Positions 54,280 to 62,762 of a stretch of DNA of 64,000 nt are shown here, piece by piece (positions within the stretch are counted from its first letter, which is position 1; each line of letters starts with the position of its first letter). The notes beneath the pieces were generated by a model that saw only the letters and a list, made by a program, of their open reading frames with translations, was not told the origin of the DNA and made no database searches. Source of the DNA: Nocardiopsis sp. JB363 (GTDB taxonomy: Bacteria; Actinomycetota; Actinomycetes; Streptosporangiales; Streptosporangiaceae); contig NZ_FRFF01000122.1 in NCBI RefSeq assembly GCF_900143625.1, forward strand, positions 1 to 64,000, read 5' to 3'. The translations under genes were made by a program, and so were the position numbers.

Positions 54280-54783
54280 ATGCGCGTCACCATGACCGTC
54301 AACGACGAAGAGGTCAGCGGGGAGATCGAGAGCCGGCTCCTGCTGGTGCACTTCCTGCGCGACCACCTGAGCCTGACCGGCACCCACTGGGGTTGCGACA
54401 CCAGCAACTGCGGCGCGTGCACGGTGTGGATGGACGACGAACCCGTCAAGTCCTGCACCGTGCTCGCGGCGATGGCCGACGGCCGCAAGGTCCGCACCGT
54501 CGAGGGGCTCGCCAAGGGCGAGGAACTCGACCCGGTGCAGCAAGGGTTCATGGAGTGCCACGGCCTCCAGTGCGGGTTCTGCACCCCCGGGATGATGATG
54601 ACCTCCCGCGCCCTGCTGGACCGCAACCCCGACCCGTCGGAGCAGGAGATCCGCGAGGCGATCTCCGGTCAGATCTGCCGCTGCACCGGCTACGCCACGA
54701 TCGTGCGTTCGGTGCGCTGGGCGGCCGAACACGAGGCGAACGGCTGCCCGGCCCACGGTTCCACGCAGGAGGAGGTCCGATGA
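54280..54783 (+). CDS. coxS: CO dehydrogenase small (2x[2Fe-2S]) subunit CoxS
   Basis: 167 residues from ATG 54280, two bases after the coxM stop; AGGGCCTGA-type context gives only a weak ribosome site, so coupling is likely. The plant-type cluster ligands are GCDTSNCGACTVWMDD ... KSC, and the second cluster ligands are CGFCTPGMM and ICRCTGY. It carries electrons from the molybdenum site to FAD. It overlaps coxL by 4 bp. Confidence 0.95.
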   Translation: MRVTMTVNDEEVSGEIESRLLLVHFLRDHLSLTGTHWGCDTSNCGACTVWMDDEPVKSCTVLAAMADGRKVRTVEGLAKGEELDPVQQGFMECHGLQCGFCTPGMMMTSRALLDRNPDPSEQEIREAISGQICRCTGYATIVRSVRWAAEHEANGCPAHGSTQEEVR

Positions 54784-57158
54784 CCGCGGTGAACGACCAC
54801 GAGACCGTCGACAAGAAACCGCTCGGCCACGGCCGGATGCTCCGCAAGGAGGACCCCCGGTTCGTGCGCGGGCGCGGTCGCTACGTCGACGACGTCCAAC
54901 TGCGCGGCATGCTGCACCTGGCGATCCTGCGCTCCCCCGTGGCGCACGCCCGCATCGTGTCGGTGGACACCAGCGCCGCCGAGGCTCATCCCAAGGTGAA
55001 GGCCGTGGTGACCGGCGAGGCGCTGGCGGAGAAGGGTCTGGCGTGGATGCCGACCCTGTCCAACGACGTGCAGGCGGTCCTGGCCACCGACAAGGTGCGC
55101 TTCCAAGGTCAGGAGGTCGCCTTCGTGGTGGCCGAGGACCACTACTCGGCGCGCGACGCGCTGGAGCTCATCGACGTCGAGTACGACCTGCTCGACCCGG
55201 TCGTGAACGCCCGTAGCGCCCTGGCCGAGGGCTCCCCGGTCATCCGGGACGACCTGGAGGGCAAGGCCGACAACCACGTCTTCGACTGGGAGACCGGTGA
55301 CGAGGCCGCCACGGAGGCCGTGTTCGCCAAGGCCGACGTGGTGGTCACCGAGGACATCGTGTACCCGCGCGTGCACCCCTCCCCCATGGAGACCTGCGGT
55401 GCGGTCGCCGACTACGACTCGGTGGAGGGCCGACTGACGCTGTGGTCCACCACCCAGGCGCCGCACGCCCACCGCACCCTGTACGCGATGGTGGCGGGGC
55501 TGCCCGAGCACAAGATCCGGGTGATCTCCCCCGACATCGGCGGCGGGTTCGGCAACAAGGTGCCGATCTACCCCGGGTACGTGTGCGCGATCGTGGCGTC
55601 GTTGGTGGTCGGCAAGCCGGTCAAGTGGATGGAGGACCGGTCCGAGAACCTCATCAGCACCGGTTTCGCCCGCGACTACATCATGCGCGGCGAGATCGCG
55701 GCCACCCATGACGGCCGCATCCTGGGCATCCGCACGAACGTGCTCGCCGATCACGGGGCGTTCAACGCCCAGGCCGCGCCGACCAAGTACCCGGCGGGCT
55801 TCTTCGGGGTGTTCACCGGCAGCTACGACATCGAGGCCGCGCACGCCAAGATGACGGCGGTGTACACGAACAAGGCGCCGGGCGGTGTGGCCTACGCGTG
55901 TTCCTTCCGGATCACCGAGGCCGTGTACCTGGTCGAACGCCTGGTGGACTGCCTGGCGTACGAGCTTGAGGCCGACCCGGCGGAGCTGCGCTCCCAGAAC
56001 CTGATCCAACCGGACCAGTTCCCGTACACCACCAAGACCGGGTGGGTGTACGACTCCGGCGACTACGAGCCCACCCTGCGCGAGGCGATGCGCATCGCCG
56101 GCTATGACGAGCTGCGCGCGGAACAGGCCGAGAAGCGCGCCCGGGGCGAGTTGATGGGCATCGGGCTCTCCTTCTTCACCGAGGCCGTCGGCGCGGGCCC
56201 GCGCAAGAACATGGACATCCTGGGTCTGGGCATGGCCGACGGCTGTGAACTGCGGGTGCACCCCACCGGCAAGGCCGTGGTGCGGCTCTCGGTGCAGTCC
56301 CAAGGGCAGGGCCACGAGACGACGTTCGCGCAGATCGTCGCCGAGGAGATCGGCATTCCGCCGGACGACATCGACGTCGTGCACGGCGACACCGACAACA
56401 CCCCGTTCGGGCTCGGCACCTACGGCAGCCGGTCCACCCCGGTGTCGGGCGCGGCCGCCGCCATGGTCGCCCGCAAGGTGCGCGACAAGGCGCGGATCAT
56501 CGCCTCGGGCATGTTGGAGGCCTCGGTCACCGACCTGGAATGGACCAAGGGCTCGTTCGCCGTCAAGGGCGACCCGGAGCGTTCGGTGACCATCCAGGAG
56601 ATCGCGCTGCGCGCCCACGGCGCCGGTGACCTGCCCGACGGGATCGAGGGCGGCCTGGAGGCGCAGGTCTGCTACAACCCGGAGAACCTCACCTACCCGC
56701 ACGGCGCCTACATCTGCGTGGTGGACATCGACCCGGGGACCGCGCAGGTCAAGGTGCGCCGGTTCATCGCGGTCGACGACTGCGGGACCCGCATCAACCC
56801 GATGATCATCGAGGGCCAGGTGCACGGCGGTCTGACCGACGGGGTCGGGATGGCGTTGATGGAGATGATCTCCTTCGACGAGGACGGCAACTGCCTGGGC
56901 GGTTCCTTCATGGACTACCTGCTGCCCACGGCGTTGGAGGTCCCCGGCTGGGAGACCGGGTACACGGTGACGCCGTCGCCGCACCACCCGATCGGTGCCA
57001 AGGGCGTGGGCGAGTCCGCGACCGTGGGTTCGCCGCCGGCGGTGGTCAACGCGGTCGTGGACGCGCTGAAGCCGTTCGGGGTGCGCCACGCCGACATGCC
57101 GCTCACCCCCTCCCGGGTGTGGGACGCCATGAACGGTCGGGCAAAGCCCTCGTTCTGA
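54780..57158 (+). CDS. coxL: CO dehydrogenase large catalytic subunit CoxL, form I
   Basis: 792 residues from ATG 54780, overlapping coxS (ATGA), with GGAGG upstream. Xanthine dehydrogenase large-subunit fold: RFVRGRGRYVDDV, SPDIGGGFGNKVPIY, QSQGQGHETTFAQI, and KGVGESATVGSPPA with the conserved Glu E745. The decisive segment is A371-Y-A-C374-S-F-R377, which fits AYxCSFR, the form I active-site loop in which the Cys holds copper in the Mo-S-Cu centre; form II has AYRGAGR. It should oxidise CO with water to CO2, aerobically. The usual Arg before the Cys is Ala here (AYACSFR rather than AYRCSFR). Confidence 0.94.
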   Translation: MTAVNDHETVDKKPLGHGRMLRKEDPRFVRGRGRYVDDVQLRGMLHLAILRSPVAHARIVSVDTSAAEAHPKVKAVVTGEALAEKGLAWMPTLSNDVQAVLATDKVRFQGQEVAFVVAEDHYSARDALELIDVEYDLLDPVVNARSALAEGSPVIRDDLEGKADNHVFDWETGDEAATEAVFAKADVVVTEDIVYPRVHPSPMETCGAVADYDSVEGRLTLWSTTQAPHAHRTLYAMVAGLPEHKIRVISPDIGGGFGNKVPIYPGYVCAIVASLVVGKPVKWMEDRSENLISTGFARDYIMRGEIAATHDGRILGIRTNVLADHGAFNAQAAPTKYPAGFFGVFTGSYDIEAAHAKMTAVYTNKAPGGVAYACSFRITEAVYLVERLVDCLAYELEADPAELRSQNLIQPDQFPYTTKTGWVYDSGDYEPTLREAMRIAGYDELRAEQAEKRARGELMGIGLSFFTEAVGAGPRKNMDILGLGMADGCELRVHPTGKAVVRLSVQSQGQGHETTFAQIVAEEIGIPPDDIDVVHGDTDNTPFGLGTYGSRSTPVSGAAAAMVARKVRDKARIIASGMLEASVTDLEWTKGSFAVKGDPERSVTIQEIALRAHGAGDLPDGIEGGLEAQVCYNPENLTYPHGAYICVVDIDPGTAQVKVRRFIAVDDCGTRINPMIIEGQVHGGLTDGVGMALMEMISFDEDGNCLGGSFMDYLLPTALEVPGWETGYTVTPSPHHPIGAKGVGESATVGSPPAVVNAVVDALKPFGVRHADMPLTPSRVWDAMNGRAKPSF

Positions 57159-57192
57159 GGTGTGGGAAGAAAACAGGAAAGGGGGCCACGTG

Positions 57193-58095
57193 ATGGCCGC
57201 CGTTGACGTGTCCGGGCGCGGCCGTGAGCTGCTCGCCGGCAGAGTGCCGTTCGTCGAGGCGACCGTGGTGCGGGCCCAGGTGCCCGCCTCGGTCCGGCCG
57301 GGGGACGGTGCGATCGTCCTCCAGGACGGTTCCATCGAGGGTTTCGTGGGCGGGCAGTGCGCCCAGGGTTCGGTGCGTGAGGCCGCCCTGGGGGCCATCC
57401 GCGACCGACGCAGCGTACTGCTGCGGGTGTTGCCGGGTGAGGGCGAGCCCTTCCCGGAGACCCCCGGCGCGCACGTGGTGGTGAACCCGTGTCTGTCCGG
57501 GGGCGCCCTGGAGATCTTCCTCCAGCCTCGACTGCCGGATCCGGTGGTGGGGGTCGTGGGCGAATCCCCCATCGTGTCGGCGCTGCGCGAGATGGCCCCG
57601 CCCCTGGGGTTCGTCGTGGAGTCGGGGGCCGGTACCGAGGTGGTGGCGGGTGCCACGGCCGTGGTGGTGGCCAGTCACGGCGGTGACGAGGCCGCGGTGA
57701 TCCGCTCCGCCCTGGACGCCGGGGTGGGATTCGTGGGGCTGGTGGCCTCGCGCAAACGCGGCGCCGCCGTGCTGGATTCCCTTGAGTTGAGCCACTGCCA
57801 ACGCGATCGGGTGCACGCGCCGGTCGGGTCGGACATCGGCGCGAGCACCCCGGCGGAGATCGCGCTGTCGATCCTGGCCCAGCTGGTGCGGGAGGTCCGG
57901 GTGAACGGGCTGACCGCCCCGCAGGCTCCGGCTTCCGAGGAGACGACGCGGACCTCGGCCCCGGTCACGGCGGTGGACCCGGTGTGCGGGATGACCGTCA
58001 CCGTGGGCCCCACCACCCCGCACCTGGAGGTCGACGGCCAGGACGTGTGGTTCTGCTGCCCGGGCTGCCGGGACCGCAAGGCGGCGGAGGGCTAG
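57193..58095 (+). CDS. coxF: XdhC/CoxF-like CODH maturation protein with C-terminal YHS-like module
   Basis: 300 residues from ATG 57193 (GAAAGGGGG upstream). N-terminal XdhC_CoxI region (PFVEATVVRAQVPASVRPGD, GGQCAQGSVREAAL) and C-terminal Rossmann part (VVVASHGGDEAAVIRSALDA, HAPVGSDIGASTPAEIALSI). XdhC proteins carry and sulphurate the molybdenum cofactor before insertion. After a Pro/Ala/Thr-rich linker, residues 262-300 add a YHS/TRASH-like module: D-P-V-C265-G-M, then W-F-C288-C289-P-G-C292, a four-cysteine metal site. This could bind copper or another soft metal. It precedes the MoxR gene with no gap. Confidence 0.88.
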   Translation: MAAVDVSGRGRELLAGRVPFVEATVVRAQVPASVRPGDGAIVLQDGSIEGFVGGQCAQGSVREAALGAIRDRRSVLLRVLPGEGEPFPETPGAHVVVNPCLSGGALEIFLQPRLPDPVVGVVGESPIVSALREMAPPLGFVVESGAGTEVVAGATAVVVASHGGDEAAVIRSALDAGVGFVGLVASRKRGAAVLDSLELSHCQRDRVHAPVGSDIGASTPAEIALSILAQLVREVRVNGLTAPQAPASEETTRTSAPVTAVDPVCGMTVTVGPTTPHLEVDGQDVWFCCPGCRDRKAAEG

Positions 58096-58974
58096 ATGCT
58101 CGACGCCGACGAGGTCCGGTGGCGGCTGGACACCCAGGACCACCTGGTGGACGAGGGCACCGCCACCGCCCTGTCGCTGGCGATGACCCTGGGTCGCCCC
58201 CTGCTGTTGGAGGGCGAACCCGGGGTCGGCAAGACCGCCGTGGCCAAGGCCCTCGCCCGGGTCCTGGACACCCCGTTGATCCGGTTGCAGTGCTATGAGG
58301 GTCTGACCGCAGGTGAGGCCCTCTACGAGTGGAACCACCAGCGGCAACTGCTCGCGGTCCGGCTCGCCGAGTCGCGCGGGGAACGGTTGGCCGACGACGA
58401 CCTGTTCACCGAACGGTTCCTGCTGGACCGGCCGATCCTACGAGCGGTCCGCCACCGGGGGCCGATTCCTCCGGTACTGCTGATCGACGAGGTCGACCGC
58501 GCCGACGACGAGTTCGAGGCGCTGCTGTTGGAGTTCCTGGGCGAGGCGTCGGTGACCGTGCCCGAGCTGGGCACCTTCACCGCCGAGCACCCGCCCCTGG
58601 TGGTGCTCACCTCCAACCGCAGCCGCGACCTGCACGACGCCCTGCGCCGGCGCTGCCTCTACCACTGGATCACCTACCCCGAACCCGAGCGGGCCGCGGC
58701 CATCCTGCGCCGACGGGTCCCCGGAGCGAACGCCGCGCTGGTGGCGTCCGCGACCGAGTTCGTGGGACGGGTCCGGGAGCTGGAACTGGACAAGGCTCCC
58801 GGACTGGCCGAGACCATCGACTGGGTGTCGGCCCTGGGCGCCCTGGGTGTGACCGACCTGGTCCGCGACGACATCGTGCGCAGCCTGTCCGCACTCATCA
58901 AGACCCCCGACGACCACGACACCGTGGTATCGACACTGACCCCTGCCGGGACCCGAGCGGAGACGACCACATGA
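58096..58974 (+). CDS. coxD: MoxR-type AAA+ ATPase (CoxD)
   Basis: 292 residues, ATG immediately following the previous stop. Walker A LLEGEPGVGKTAVAKALARV, Walker B VLLIDEVDRADDEFEALLLE, sensor and arginine finger residues in TSNRSRDLHDALRRRCLYHW. MoxR ATPases act with a VWA protein as a metal-enzyme chaperone; CoxD is needed to assemble the Cu-S-Mo centre in Afipia (Oligotropha). The partner VWA protein is encoded two genes downstream. It overlaps coxG by 4 bp. Confidence 0.93.
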   Translation: MLDADEVRWRLDTQDHLVDEGTATALSLAMTLGRPLLLEGEPGVGKTAVAKALARVLDTPLIRLQCYEGLTAGEALYEWNHQRQLLAVRLAESRGERLADDDLFTERFLLDRPILRAVRHRGPIPPVLLIDEVDRADDEFEALLLEFLGEASVTVPELGTFTAEHPPLVVLTSNRSRDLHDALRRRCLYHWITYPEPERAAAILRRRVPGANAALVASATEFVGRVRELELDKAPGLAETIDWVSALGALGVTDLVRDDIVRSLSALIKTPDDHDTVVSTLTPAGTRAETTT

Positions 58975-59825
58975 GGATCGACAACGAGTTCACCGTCGAC
59001 GCACCCATCGAACGGGTGTGGGACCTGTTCACCGACGTGGAGGAGCTCGCCCCGTGCATGCCGGGGGCGCAGCTGACCGGCGTGGAGGACGGGGTCTACT
59101 CCGGGAAGGTGAAGGTGAAGGTCGGGCCGGTGGTGGCCGCCTACAAGGGCACCGCCCGGTTCGTGGAACGCGACGACGAGGCGCACCGCGCGGTCGTGGA
59201 GGCCTCCGGGCGGGCCGACCGGGGCGCGGGCAACGCCGCGGCGACCGTCACGGTCCGGCTGGCGGAGACCGAGGCCACCGGGCGCACCGCCGTGACGGTC
59301 GAGACCGACCTGAAGATCACCGGAAAGCTCGCCCAGTTGGGCGGTGGGATGATCAAGGACGTTTCGGAACGTCTGCTGGGGCAGTTCGTGGAGAGGGCGG
59401 AGGAAAAGCTCGCCGCCCTCGACACCACGGAGGCTGACGGTATGACGGAAGACAAGGACCGGAACGGCGAGGGACCGGAGTCGACTTCGCACATGTCCGG
59501 CGGTGCCCACATGTCGGGCGGCGGCCACATGAGCGGGGGCGCGCACATGTCCGGCGGTGACCAGATGGCCGGCAGCGGCCCCCTGTCCGACGAGAAGAAC
59601 GAGAGCGACGGCGGTGGCAGTGGCGGGCCCGATTCGAAGGCCCCCACGGTGGCGGGCGCTTCGACGGTTCCGACCGCGCCGACCAAGCGGACCATCGACG
59701 GACCCGAGGCCGCACCGGTGGACCTGATGGCGGTCTCCGGTGGCGGCAGGCTCCTGTGGCCGGCGATCGCCGTGGTGGCGGCGCTGGCGGTGGGGTTCCT
59801 CATCGGCTATGCCGTCTTCGGCTGA
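58971..59825 (+). CDS. coxG: CoxG membrane-anchoring protein with His/Met-rich repeat linker
   Basis: 284 residues from ATG 58971 (overlaps coxD). Residues 1-150 are the CoxG SRPBCC domain: FTVDAPIERVWDLFTDVEEL, APCMPGAQLTGVEDG, YSGKVKVKVGPVVAAYKG. Residues 174-199 contain four HMSGG units six residues apart and a fifth degenerate unit (QMAGS). A disordered Ser/Pro/Thr/Gly stretch follows, and residues about 261-283 form a C-terminal membrane helix (LLWPAIAVVAALAVGFLIGY). CoxG proteins tether CODH to the membrane and bind a quinone. The His/Met repeat is not a general family feature as far as I know; it resembles copper-binding sequences. Confidence 0.9.
   Translation: MRIDNEFTVDAPIERVWDLFTDVEELAPCMPGAQLTGVEDGVYSGKVKVKVGPVVAAYKGTARFVERDDEAHRAVVEASGRADRGAGNAAATVTVRLAETEATGRTAVTVETDLKITGKLAQLGGGMIKDVSERLLGQFVERAEEKLAALDTTEADGMTEDKDRNGEGPESTSHMSGGAHMSGGGHMSGGAHMSGGDQMAGSGPLSDEKNESDGGGSGGPDSKAPTVAGASTVPTAPTKRTIDGPEAAPVDLMAVSGGGRLLWPAIAVVAALAVGFLIGYAVFG
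59490..59579 (+). repeat. tandem 18-bp in-frame repeat encoding HMSGG units in coxG
   Basis: Five 18-bp copies, the last degenerate. Copy 1 is CACATGTCCGGCGGTGCC. The His and Met codons are constant in the first four copies, but Ser is coded TCC, TCG, AGC and TCC, and Gly codons vary (GGC, GGT, GGG). The differences are mostly synonymous, so protein sequence, not DNA, has been conserved. Confidence 0.9.
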
Positions 59826-61008
59826 GCCCGCCGCCTCCCCGCTGCCGGGGGTGGACCGGGCGGCGTTCGCGGTCGCCTTCACCGAACGGTTGCGCGCCCG
59901 TGGGGCGCGGGTGGACCTGGACGCGGCGGGCACCTTGGCGCGTGCGCTGGCCGTGCGGCTTCCCGACGACGTCGGGGAGCTGTACTGGACGGCCCGGGTG
60001 TGCCTGGTGCGTCGGTCGGAGGACCTGGCGCGCTTCGACGCGGTGTTCGCCGACGCCTTCGAGGGCGGGGTGCCGCGCGCGGAGACCACCCCGGCCCCGT
60101 CCTCCCTACGGGTGCGCGACGCCTCCCCCGGAACCTCCGGCGGCGACGAACCCGAGGGGGCGGCTTCGGGCGGGCTGCCGTGGACGACCCTGTCGTCTTC
60201 CGGGGAGTCCGACGACGACGAGGAGTCCCACGAGCTTCCCGAGCTGTCGCCCAGTGCTCTGGAGGCCCGGGCCGAGGAACCCTTCGAGCGGCTCTCCGAC
60301 GCGGAGGTCGCACTGTTGGGCGAGTGGCTGGCGACGCTGTGCCCCGACCCTCCCCGCCGACGCACCCGTCGGCGAGCCCGGGGCGGGTCCGGGGGCAAGG
60401 TAGCGCTGCGGGCCACCCTGGCGCGGGCCCGGCGCACCGGATGGGAACCGCTCACCCTGGTGCGGGAACGCCCCCGGAAGCGACCGCGCCGCGTGGTGGT
60501 GCTGTGCGACGTCAGCGGGTCCATGCGCGCCCAGGCCGCCGTGCACCTGCACCTGGCGCGCGCCCTCACCTCGCTGATGGAGACCGAGACCTTCACCTTC
60601 GGGATCCGAACGACCCGTCTGACGCCGCTGCTGCGTCGAGGCACCGTGGAAGACGCGGTGGCCAGGGTGACCGAGGCGGTGACGGACCGGTTCGGCGGCA
60701 CGCGGATCGCCGCGAGCCTGCGCGAGCTGCTCGCCTCCCGCCACGGCGCCCTGCTGCGCGGTGCGGTCGTGGTGGTGCTCTCCGACGGTTGGGACAGCGA
60801 CCCGGCCGAGTCGATGACAGCGGCCATGACGCGGCTGCGTCGCCGCGCCCACCGGATCGTGTGGGCCAATCCCAGGGCGGCGGCTCCGGGCTTCACCCCG
60901 TCGACGGGCGGAATGTCCGCGGCCCTGCCCCACTGCGACGCGCTGCTGCCCGCGCACAGCTTCACGGCCCTGCGCGAGGTCATCGAGGCCGTCACCACCG
61001 AAAGATGA
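59809..61008 (+). CDS. coxE: CoxE-like VWA domain protein
   Basis: 399 residues from ATG 59809, which overlaps coxG by 17 bp; the frame is open further upstream inside coxG. The N-terminal half is charged and helical with an acidic linker (about residues 100-150). Residues about 228-399 form a VWA domain with a complete MIDAS: VVLCD234-V-S-G-S238, then T in TRFGGTRI-like position and D in VVVLSDGWDS. CoxE works with the CoxD ATPase in maturation of the Cu-S-Mo centre, as MoxR/VWA pairs do for other enzymes. It ends the cox operon 90 bp before hipB. Confidence 0.9.
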   Translation: MPSSAEPAASPLPGVDRAAFAVAFTERLRARGARVDLDAAGTLARALAVRLPDDVGELYWTARVCLVRRSEDLARFDAVFADAFEGGVPRAETTPAPSSLRVRDASPGTSGGDEPEGAASGGLPWTTLSSSGESDDDEESHELPELSPSALEARAEEPFERLSDAEVALLGEWLATLCPDPPRRRTRRRARGGSGGKVALRATLARARRTGWEPLTLVRERPRKRPRRVVVLCDVSGSMRAQAAVHLHLARALTSLMETETFTFGIRTTRLTPLLRRGTVEDAVARVTEAVTDRFGGTRIAASLRELLASRHGALLRGAVVVVLSDGWDSDPAESMTAAMTRLRRRAHRIVWANPRAAAPGFTPSTGGMSAALPHCDALLPAHSFTALREVIEAVTTER

Positions 61009-61021
61009 ACCGTCACCGGCC

Positions 61022-61089
61022 TTGAACGAGGACAACGGCGGCTTGTCCTCGTTCGAGGACAAAAGTACAATGTCCTTGAACGAGGACAA
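61022..61089 (+). promoter_or_regulatory. hipBA promoter with two HipB operators
   Basis: TTGTCCTCGTTCGAGGACAA (61043-61062) and TGTCCTTGAACGAGGACA (61071-61088) each contain TGTCC-N8-GGACA, the same architecture as the E. coli HipB site TATCC-N8-GGATA. A half site lies at 61022-61035. TACAAT (61066-61071) is a good -10, with TTGTCC (61043-61048) at -35 spacing 17, so both operators cover the promoter. Confidence 0.85.
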
Positions 61090-61097
61090 GGAGGTTC

Positions 61098-61466
61098 ATG
61101 GTGGCCGAGAGCATCATCACCGGGTGGACGAAACTGGGCAGCCTGGTTCGCGACACGCGTCTCGCTCGCGGACTGAGCCAGGCGAACCTGGCGACCCGGG
61201 CCGGCGTCGCCCGTTCCTGGCTGGCCCGAGTCGAAGCCGGGCACCGTGGCGCCGAACTGGAGCAGCTGTTCCGGCTACTGGACGCCCTCGACCTCACACT
61301 GACCCTCCACGACTCCGAGGGGCCCACGGACCGGGAAACGGCGGCGATGAACCGCCCGGAGACGCCACGCACGGCGAGGCCCACGAGCAACGACACGGGC
61401 AGCGCGGCTCGCAGGTCCGCCTGGGACCTGGCCGCCCGCAAGGTCAAGGAGCGCGAGAGTGACTGA
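61098..61466 (+). CDS. hipB: HipB-like antitoxin, XRE-type repressor
   Basis: 122 residues from ATG 61098; GTG 61101 is the better-spaced alternative to AAGGAGG (61088-61094). HTH_3 at residues about 15-65: LVRDTRLARGLSQANLATRA and ARSWLARVEAGHRGAEL. The C-terminal 50 residues are Arg/Thr-rich and probably disordered, perhaps to be contacted or phosphorylated by HipA. It overlaps the hipA gene by 8 bp. It would bind the TGTCC-N8-GGACA sites and neutralise the kinase. Confidence 0.9.
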   Translation: MVAESIITGWTKLGSLVRDTRLARGLSQANLATRAGVARSWLARVEAGHRGAELEQLFRLLDALDLTLTLHDSEGPTDRETAAMNRPETPRTARPTSNDTGSAARRSAWDLAARKVKERESD

Positions 61467-62718
61467 ACGACTGCTGGTGCTGTTGGCAGGCGAGGTGATC
61501 GGGCACCTGGAGCGCAGGACCGAATCAGACGATCCGACGTTTTCCTACACCGCCCGATACGTCAGCGTCGGCGACGTGGCGCTATCCGCGAAGCTGCCCC
61601 TTCGTGGGGAAGTTCATCCGACCGGCAAGGTCAAGCCGTTCTTGTTCGGGTTGCTTCCCGAGAACGCGCAGGCACGCGCGGCATCGGCCGCCCGTTACGG
61701 CGTCCATATGGACGACGCCTTTGGTCTCCTGGCGGGCATCGGCTGGGATTGCGCGGGAGCCGTGCAGTTCTGCCGAGAAGAGGACTTGGCGGAACTCCGG
61801 AACCGCACCGGTGACCACAGGCCGATCAGCGAGACACAGATCGCCGACCGCATCCGGGAACTGATCGGAGGCGAGCCCTCCTGGACCATGCCGGGGGAAC
61901 ATTGGTCCCTGGGCGGTCAACAAGAGAAATTCGCCCTCGCCCGGATCAACGGCGAGTGGCACACCGCTCATGGCAGTTCGGCCACCACACACATCTTCAA
62001 GCCGGGGATCAAAGAACTTCACCACCAGGCCTTGATCGAACACGTGACGATGCGAGCGGCCGCGTCGGTGGGCGTCGACATCGCTCACAGCACCTTCACC
62101 CGGTTCGACGATCAATGGGCCATCGTGGTCGAGCGCTTCGACCGCGTCGTACAAGGGGAGTACGTCCAACGGCTGCATCAGGAGGACTTCGCACAGGCCT
62201 GCGGGCGCATGCCCGAGTACAAGTACGAAGACAGAGGAGGACCACAACTGACGGACATGATGCGGGTGGCCAAACGCGAGACCACTGACCTCGATGACGC
62301 CCGCCGAGCTCTGGCGGACTTCTTGATCGTCAATCTGGTTGCCGGCGCCCCCGACGGCCACTCCAAGAACATCTCCCTGCTCCGTGCCCCCGACGGGAAT
62401 CGGGTGGCGCCGTTGTACGACTTGGCCACCGGTCTGGCCTACGACGCCGAAAACGTCGATCGGTCCGTCGCTCTATCCATCGGTGGTCAACGGAATCCCT
62501 CTCGTATCAGACGGCATCAGTGGGAGAAGGCGGCGAGAACGCTCGGGTTGGAAGCGGACCTGCTGATCGAGCGCACATCGATGATGGCCGAAGCCTTCCC
62601 GGACGCGTTCGAGGATTCCTTGTCCGAACTCCAGGAGGTCCCCGGTATCGACGAGTTGCGCGAGCGAGCCCTGCCTCGGTTGAAGGAACACTCGCGAAAG
62701 GTGCTGGAGCGGCTCTGA
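61459..62718 (+). CDS. hipA: HipA-type serine/threonine kinase toxin
   Basis: 419 residues, GTG within the end of hipB. N-terminal Couple_hipA region (GEVIGHLERRTE, FLFGLLPENAQAR), then HipA_C kinase: SLGGQQEKFALARINGEW is the ATP-loop segment, GAPDGHSKNISLL carries the predicted catalytic D299, and VAPLYDLATGLAYD the Mg-binding Asp. E. coli HipA phosphorylates glutamyl-tRNA synthetase and causes persistence. Key residues are intact, so the toxin should be active. The hipBA pair directly follows the cox operon on the same strand, but it has its own promoter. Confidence 0.93.
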   Translation: MTERLLVLLAGEVIGHLERRTESDDPTFSYTARYVSVGDVALSAKLPLRGEVHPTGKVKPFLFGLLPENAQARAASAARYGVHMDDAFGLLAGIGWDCAGAVQFCREEDLAELRNRTGDHRPISETQIADRIRELIGGEPSWTMPGEHWSLGGQQEKFALARINGEWHTAHGSSATTHIFKPGIKELHHQALIEHVTMRAAASVGVDIAHSTFTRFDDQWAIVVERFDRVVQGEYVQRLHQEDFAQACGRMPEYKYEDRGGPQLTDMMRVAKRETTDLDDARRALADFLIVNLVAGAPDGHSKNISLLRAPDGNRVAPLYDLATGLAYDAENVDRSVALSIGGQRNPSRIRRHQWEKAARTLGLEADLLIERTSMMAEAFPDAFEDSLSELQEVPGIDELRERALPRLKEHSRKVLERL

Positions 62719-62762
62719 GGGGCAACGGTGAAAAGTCGTAGCCGTACGGCAGGATCCCCGCC

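Noticed and set aside
54780..57158. Xanthine dehydrogenase or form II CODH-like enzyme
   Set aside because: The AYACSFR loop, M-S-L order and cox accessory genes fit form I; form II has AYRGAGR and S-L-M order.
54690..57656. A 988-codon open frame antisense to coxL
   Set aside because: No domain or start signal; explained by GC bias at codon positions opposite a real gene.
59490..59579. CRISPR-like short repeat array
   Set aside because: Repeats are 18 bp, contiguous, in frame and encode HMSGG; there are no spacers or cas genes.
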